DNA of 8,358 nt from CADAWZ01 sp045114665 (GTDB lineage Bacteria > Vulcanimicrobiota > CADAWZ01): positions 1-8,358 of the forward strand of contig JBGUKW010000291.1 of NCBI GenBank assembly GCA_045114665.1. Direction: 5' to 3'. How positions within the stretch are numbered: position 1 is the first letter of the stretch; each line of letters begins with the position of its first letter. The position numbers and the translations under genes are program-made. Of the stretch, positions 6,731 to 8,358 are shown in pieces. Below the pieces are notes generated by a model. That model was given only the letters and a program-made list of their open reading frames with translations. It searched no databases and was not told the origin of the DNA.

Positions 6731-8104
6731 ATGGGAAGAAAGTTTTTTTTTGTAACATTTATTTTGTCTGTTTTGCTCTTTTTTCAAGCATTGCCAATTT
6801 CTGCACATGGACCAATGTGTGATTATTGTGGAACATCTATAACTTATAGTAATCTTGGAAAAAAGACAGTTAAAGGTTATCTATGTAAAGATTGTTATAG
6901 AAAAAATTCTGATATAACACAAAATAAGGGCAAGTTTAAACGGCAAGTACAACCAGATCAAAAGTCTAAAATATATAAATGTTCTACTTGTGGACAAATA
7001 TTCAGAGGAAAAGGTGGAACAGATGGCATTAATTACTATTGTTCAAGTTGTTTAGATAAGTTACAGAGTAAAGATGTTATTAAGTCAGAATTAACTTGTA
7101 ATAATTGCCATAAAAAGATTGGAATTGCTGAACAATATGCAAAAGGTCGAGATGCCTATAAGAGAACTTTAATTTATTGTGTTGACTGTGCAAAGCAAAA
7201 TGGATTATTTAACAATTTCAAATGTGTAAAATGTAATCAAGTAATAGGTGGAACAGGATATAGGACTGAAAGAGACCAATATGGCAATTTTATTTACACT
7301 TGTGTAAAATGTTTAACTGGAAATAATAAATTTGAATCTGATACAAAATGTACTGTCTGTGGAAAAGGTCTTGGAGATTATGCCTCTAAAAAGGCAAATG
7401 GTAAACCATATCACTATGAATATTATAAGACTATTAATAATAAGTTTTATTGTTTAGAATGTAAGGAAAAATATAAAGATATTTGTAAAATTTGTACTTT
7501 GCCAATTCCACCAGGAGATGGAACAAGAAATGGTAGTTATTTAACTTGTAAATATTGTTCAAAAGATATTGTCGTTACAGATGAGGAATTGCAACAATTA
7601 TTTGCTAAGGCTTGTACTTTTATGCGAGAATACTTTGGATTAATCGTTCCTGTAACTCCAGATAATGTATATTTTTCTGATATTTCTGAAATGAGGGATA
7701 TTATGAGTATTTTAAGAACTGATGATATTCCAAGAAGTTATGGGCAAAATCCAGTTGGTCTTTTCTCTCGTCGTGGAGATTATAAGTCTATAAGAATTCA
7801 AAAAGGTATGCCTAAACTTCATGTACTTGAAACTCTTGTTCATGAAGGAGCTCATGCTTGTATGTCTGAATTTGGTTATAATCAAAAAACAAATTTAATC
7901 TATTCAGAAGGTTTTGCAGAATGGTGTGCTTATAAATATCTTGTAAGTATTGGAGAAACAATGTATTATTATCAAAAAATAAAAAGAAAAGATAAAATAT
8001 ATGGAGATGGTCTTAGAAAAATGCTCGAACTTGAACAGAAGCTGTCTGCTAATGGATTATTGAAATATGTTTTGACTCACAGCGATTTTCCACAGGATAA
8101 TTAA
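6731..8104 (+). CDS. Exported multi-zinc-module protein with a DA1-like HExxH metallopeptidase domain
   Basis: The protein has 457 residues. It begins with a signal peptide: MGRK, a hydrophobic core at 5-22, and likely cleavage after Ala25 (PISA/HG); no lipobox is seen. Twelve CxxC motifs follow as six pairs, each probably one zinc site: Cys30/33+52/55, 84/87+104/107, 123/126+150/153, 165/168+191/194, 207/210+241/244, 252/255+273/276. The rest (about 281-457) is a peptidase domain: GLFSRRGDYKSIRI (343-356), HEGAH (371-375, two His ligands and catalytic Glu372), YSEGFAEW (391-398, with Glu393 as the probable third ligand), IYGDGLRKM (423-431), and LLKYVLTHSDFP (443-454). The order HExxH - EGxxxW - YGDGxR - terminal FP matches the C-terminal peptidase of plant DA1 (LIM-peptidase) proteins, and bacterial relatives joining LIM-like zinc domains to this peptidase are known. 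The zinc modules are looser than canonical LIM spacing. Substrate and role are unknown. It lies 71 bases after the CHR pair and may be transcribed separately. Confidence 0.8.
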   Translation: MGRKFFFVTFILSVLLFFQALPISAHGPMCDYCGTSITYSNLGKKTVKGYLCKDCYRKNSDITQNKGKFKRQVQPDQKSKIYKCSTCGQIFRGKGGTDGINYYCSSCLDKLQSKDVIKSELTCNNCHKKIGIAEQYAKGRDAYKRTLIYCVDCAKQNGLFNNFKCVKCNQVIGGTGYRTERDQYGNFIYTCVKCLTGNNKFESDTKCTVCGKGLGDYASKKANGKPYHYEYYKTINNKFYCLECKEKYKDICKICTLPIPPGDGTRNGSYLTCKYCSKDIVVTDEELQQLFAKACTFMREYFGLIVPVTPDNVYFSDISEMRDIMSILRTDDIPRSYGQNPVGLFSRRGDYKSIRIQKGMPKLHVLETLVHEGAHACMSEFGYNQKTNLIYSEGFAEWCAYKYLVSIGETMYYYQKIKRKDKIYGDGLRKMLELEQKLSANGLLKYVLTHSDFPQDN

Positions 8105-8168
8105 TTTGAAAATTATGGAACGAAGGCTAATTAGAGATATTGAGATTAAATATGTATTGAAACAGTCA

Positions 8169-8197
8169 TTGACAGATAAAATAAACGATTGTGAAAT
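8169..8197 (+). promoter_or_regulatory. Candidate promoter of a small RNA
   Basis: A perfect -35 TTGACA (8169-8174), a 17-base spacer and TGAAAT (8192-8197, four of six matches) predict a transcription start near 8204. That is exactly where the hairpin at 8204-8254 begins. Confidence 0.4.
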
Positions 8198-8203
8198 TTA
8201 CCG

Positions 8204-8285
8204 AAATGCACCGTAATGCCCCTAAATTTATTTATGGGAATATAAGGTGCATTTAAAATAAAGGTTCAATACCTTTATTTTAAAT
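8204..8285 (+). ncRNA. Candidate small structured RNA (nested hairpin plus terminator)
   Basis: The outer stem pairs AAATGCACC (8204-8212) with GGTGCATTT (8246-8254), perfect over nine pairs. An inner stem pairs CCCTAAA (8220-8226) with TTTATGGG (8231-8238), with one bulged T at 8235. The 15-bp terminator-like stem follows at 8251-8285 and shares four bases with the outer stem. Together with the TTGACA promoter this outlines a transcript of about 80 bases. It does not match an RNA family I recognise. A read-through 3' end of the preceding gene is the plain alternative. Confidence 0.35.
8251..8285. terminator. Perfect 15-bp stem with a 5-base loop, probable bidirectional terminator
   Basis: ATTTAAAATAAAGGT (8251-8265) and ACCTTTATTTTAAAT (8271-8285) are perfectly complementary around the loop TCAAT. 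The core GGT/ACC is flanked by A-rich and T-rich arms, so either strand ends in a U-rich 3' arm. It lies about 150 bases after the DA1-like gene and just before an outward promoter, a fitting place for a transcription-unit boundary. Confidence 0.65.
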
Positions 8286-8292
8286 AAAAAAC

Positions 8293-8321
8293 TTGCATTA
8301 TGTTTTAAATTATAATAAAAT
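8293..8321 (+). promoter_or_regulatory. Sigma70-type promoter reading out of the window
   Basis: TTGCAT (8293-8298), a 17-base spacer and TAAAAT (8316-8321) make a good match, with an overlapping TATAAT at 8311-8316 region adding A+T. The layout resembles the promoter at 633-662. Transcription would start near 8328 and serve a gene beyond the right edge. Confidence 0.55.
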
Positions 8322-8358
8322 AAATACTACTCAAAAATTAAGTAAAAGACAAGCAATA

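Noticed and set aside
6806..6820. Mature N-terminal His (His26 of HGPMC) as a copper 'histidine brace' like that of LPMOs or CopC
   Set aside because: The predicted cleavage would expose His26, but the following sequence is a CxxC zinc module with no LPMO or CopC motif, and the cleavage site is only a prediction.
6806..7570. Canonical LIM domains in the DA1-like protein
   Set aside because: LIM needs two zinc sites separated by only two residues, with a His ligand. Here the pairs are 7 to 28 residues apart and all ligands are Cys, so only 'LIM-like/C4 zinc module' is supported.
8115..8216. A 33-codon open frame (MERRLIRDIE...) right after the DA1-like gene
   Set aside because: There is no ribosome binding site before its ATG, no recognisable domain, and its 3' end runs into the hairpin at 8204. 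It is more likely non-coding, though a decayed fragment cannot be excluded.
8105..8358. CRISPR array, tRNA or an insertion sequence end in the terminal non-coding stretch
   Set aside because: There are no regularly spaced direct repeats, no cloverleaf with CCA end or T-loop GTTCRA in a fitting context, and no transposase or flanking duplication.

Overview
The window is A+T-rich bacterial DNA (about 70% A+T by eye) that uses the standard bacterial code; TAA, TAG and TGA all end genes here. Intergenic gaps are short, ribosome binding sites are AAGGA-like, and the sigma70-type promoters resemble TTGNNN-N17/18-TAAAAT. The gene content suggests an anaerobic or host-associated bacterium: a peptide-uptake transporter, a truncated member of an AAA-ATPase family that is often multi-copy in gut bacteria, paired short CHR transporters, and an exported cysteine-rich zinc protein. 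No rRNA or other firm taxonomic marker is present. Elusimicrobiota, Spirochaetota or a similar low-GC gut lineage would fit, but the phylum cannot be fixed from this sequence.

Layout. At 1-573 on the minus strand is the N-terminal part of an AAA-ATPase-like/PD-(D/E)XK-type protein, cut by the window edge, with a promoter at 633-662. It diverges from a POT-family (proton-coupled peptide) transporter at 784-2169. A 127-base gap with two alternative hairpins follows. Then comes a tight co-directional cluster: corA (2297-3241), a tiny very basic protein (3247-3429), mtnA (3443-4465), holA (4474-5487), and two half-size CHR-family transporters (5490-6062 and 6105-6659). Gaps inside the cluster are 2 to 42 bases, so one operon is likely. 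It mixes ion transport (CorA, CHR pair) with methylthioribose-1-phosphate isomerisation (MtnA) and replication clamp loading (HolA), so the grouping looks like co-transcription and not one pathway.

The most unusual gene is at 6731-8104. It encodes an exported protein with a signal peptide, six consecutive paired-CxxC (C4 zinc) modules, and a C-terminal HExxH metallopeptidase domain. That domain has the hallmarks of the DA1 (LIM-peptidase) family best known from plants. A 16-base perfect palindrome lies just upstream and may be an operator.

The last 254 bases (8105-8358) carry no convincing gene. They do hold organised non-coding structure: a TTGACA-type promoter, a nested hairpin starting at the predicted transcription start, a perfect 15-bp stem with a 5-base loop that probably acts as a terminator, and a second good promoter facing out of the window. 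The first three together could be a small RNA of about 80 bases.
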